Origin: Gaetbulibacter saemankumensis DSM 17032
Lineage (GTDB): Bacteria > Bacteroidota > Bacteroidia > Flavobacteriales > Flavobacteriaceae
Length of the DNA: 64,000 nt
Direction of reading: 5' to 3'
Assembly: GCF_000425645.1 (NCBI RefSeq)
Contig: NZ_KE384430.1
Location: 124,001-188,000, forward strand
The translations under genes were made by a program, and so were the position numbers. A model generated the notes under the pieces. That model was not told the DNA's origin. It worked only from the letters and a program-made list of their open reading frames with translations, and ran no database searches. Positions 63,760-64,000 of this stretch are shown here, in pieces; the stretch's first letter is position 1; the number at the start of each line of letters is the position of its first letter.

Positions 63760-64000
63760 TTACTTTAAAAAATTAATATTTCGCTGCAAACCTGAATATT
63801 TGGTTCGTTTTACTGGCGATTTTTTAAATACTTTTTTGAATGTTTCCTCTGTAATTTCTTCCCAATCCTTTTTCGTCATAGACAATAACTCCGGATGAGG
63901 ATTAAATAAAGGTTCACTATGTGCCTTTGAAAACCTATTCCATGGGCACACATCCTGACACACATCACAACCAAACATCCAATCATCAAATTTCCCTTTA
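63760..64000 (-). CDS. queG: Epoxyqueuosine reductase QueG (5' part outside window)
   Basis: C-terminal part only; the frame stays open to the right edge, so the ATG at 63978 is internal. [17 protein letters not shown] carries the cysteines of the second 4Fe-4S cluster of QueG. The tail [29 protein letters not shown] matches the usual end of the family's catalytic chain without the HEAT-repeat extension seen in some longer members. It reduces epoxyqueuosine to queuosine in tRNA with cobalamin. Its partner in the pathway, the precursor transporter, lies near 9 kb. Confidence 0.95.
   Translation of the reverse strand, partial: KGKFDDWMFGCDVCQDVCPWNRFSKAHSEPLFNPHPELLSMTKKDWEEITEETFKKVFKKSPVKRTKYSGLQRNINFLK

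Noticed and set aside
63976-63978. ATG at 63978 as start of queG
   Set aside because: It is an internal Met; the frame continues to the edge with conserved QueG residues.
1-64000. CRISPR array, insertion sequences, integrons or toxin-antitoxin pairs
   Set aside because: No spaced direct repeats, transposase-like frames or paired small frames were seen anywhere in the window.

Overview
The window is a 64 kb piece of a chromosome from a member of the Bacteroidota, most likely family Flavobacteriaceae; I cannot name the genus. The base composition is AT-rich. Diagnostic content includes the gliding/type IX secretion protein SprA, a PorP/SprF-like protein, a short primary sigma factor without region 1.1, the Bacteroidota -7 promoter box TAnnTTTG in front of several genes, few Shine-Dalgarno sequences, and the flavobacterial order nadK - DUF6089 - uppS - bamA - ompH - ompH - murI. 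I see no insertion sequence, prophage, CRISPR array or integrase. This looks like core chromosome, so the unusual points lie in gene architecture and regulation rather than in a mobile island.

Layout. 1-3.7 kb (+): the 3' part of a FucP/NagP-type sugar transporter, a NagX-like membrane acyltransferase and a TlpA-type lipoprotein. 3.8-4.1 kb (-): tRNA-Leu(UAA) and tRNA-Gly(GCC). 4.1-15.8 kb: mutS, a SpoU methyltransferase, a HPPK-deoxynucleoside kinase fusion, a queuosine-precursor transporter, an AsmA-like protein, rpoD, rpsU, a DUF2797 protein and a bacterial GH3-type acyl-acid-amido synthetase. 15.9-21.6 kb (-): clpX, clpP, tig, a small membrane protein, an alpha/beta hydrolase and pdxJ. 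21.6-29.9 kb (+): a CBS/ACT protein, nadK and the envelope biogenesis run from DUF6089 to murI. 29.9-36.3 kb: gamma-carbonic anhydrase, PorP/SprF, a double-N-domain Nfu protein, a lipoprotein form of the DUF255/YyaL family, an MscS channel and tsaB.

36.3-42 kb (-) is a tripartite efflux operon: ATPase, two MacB-like permeases, membrane-fusion protein and TolC, running into tsaB. 42-47.3 kb (-) encodes the assembly factors and accessory subunits of a heme-copper oxidase: cyoE/ctaB, two subunit III proteins, subunit IV, a cysteine-less SCO-like protein, SCO1, DUF420 and a small CxxC membrane protein. 47.4-62.4 kb (-) runs maeB - ruvA - sprA - gcvH - vanZ-like - tonB - tonB - RemB-like, mixing metabolism with secretion and gliding. 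The right edge holds a divergent LytTR regulator and an ExbB-like channel protein, then the 3' end of queG.

Most interesting points. Two adjacent TonB proteins and the RemB-like outer-membrane barrel share a cysteine-pair cap followed by a TonB C-terminal fold. The second TonB gene appears to have lost its N-terminus to a 1-nt frameshift in an A run. A cysteine-less SCO-like protein sits next to the real SCO1. At two or three places a terminator hairpin is butted directly against a -7 promoter box. Function calls rest on motif and family recognition by eye; no database search was run.
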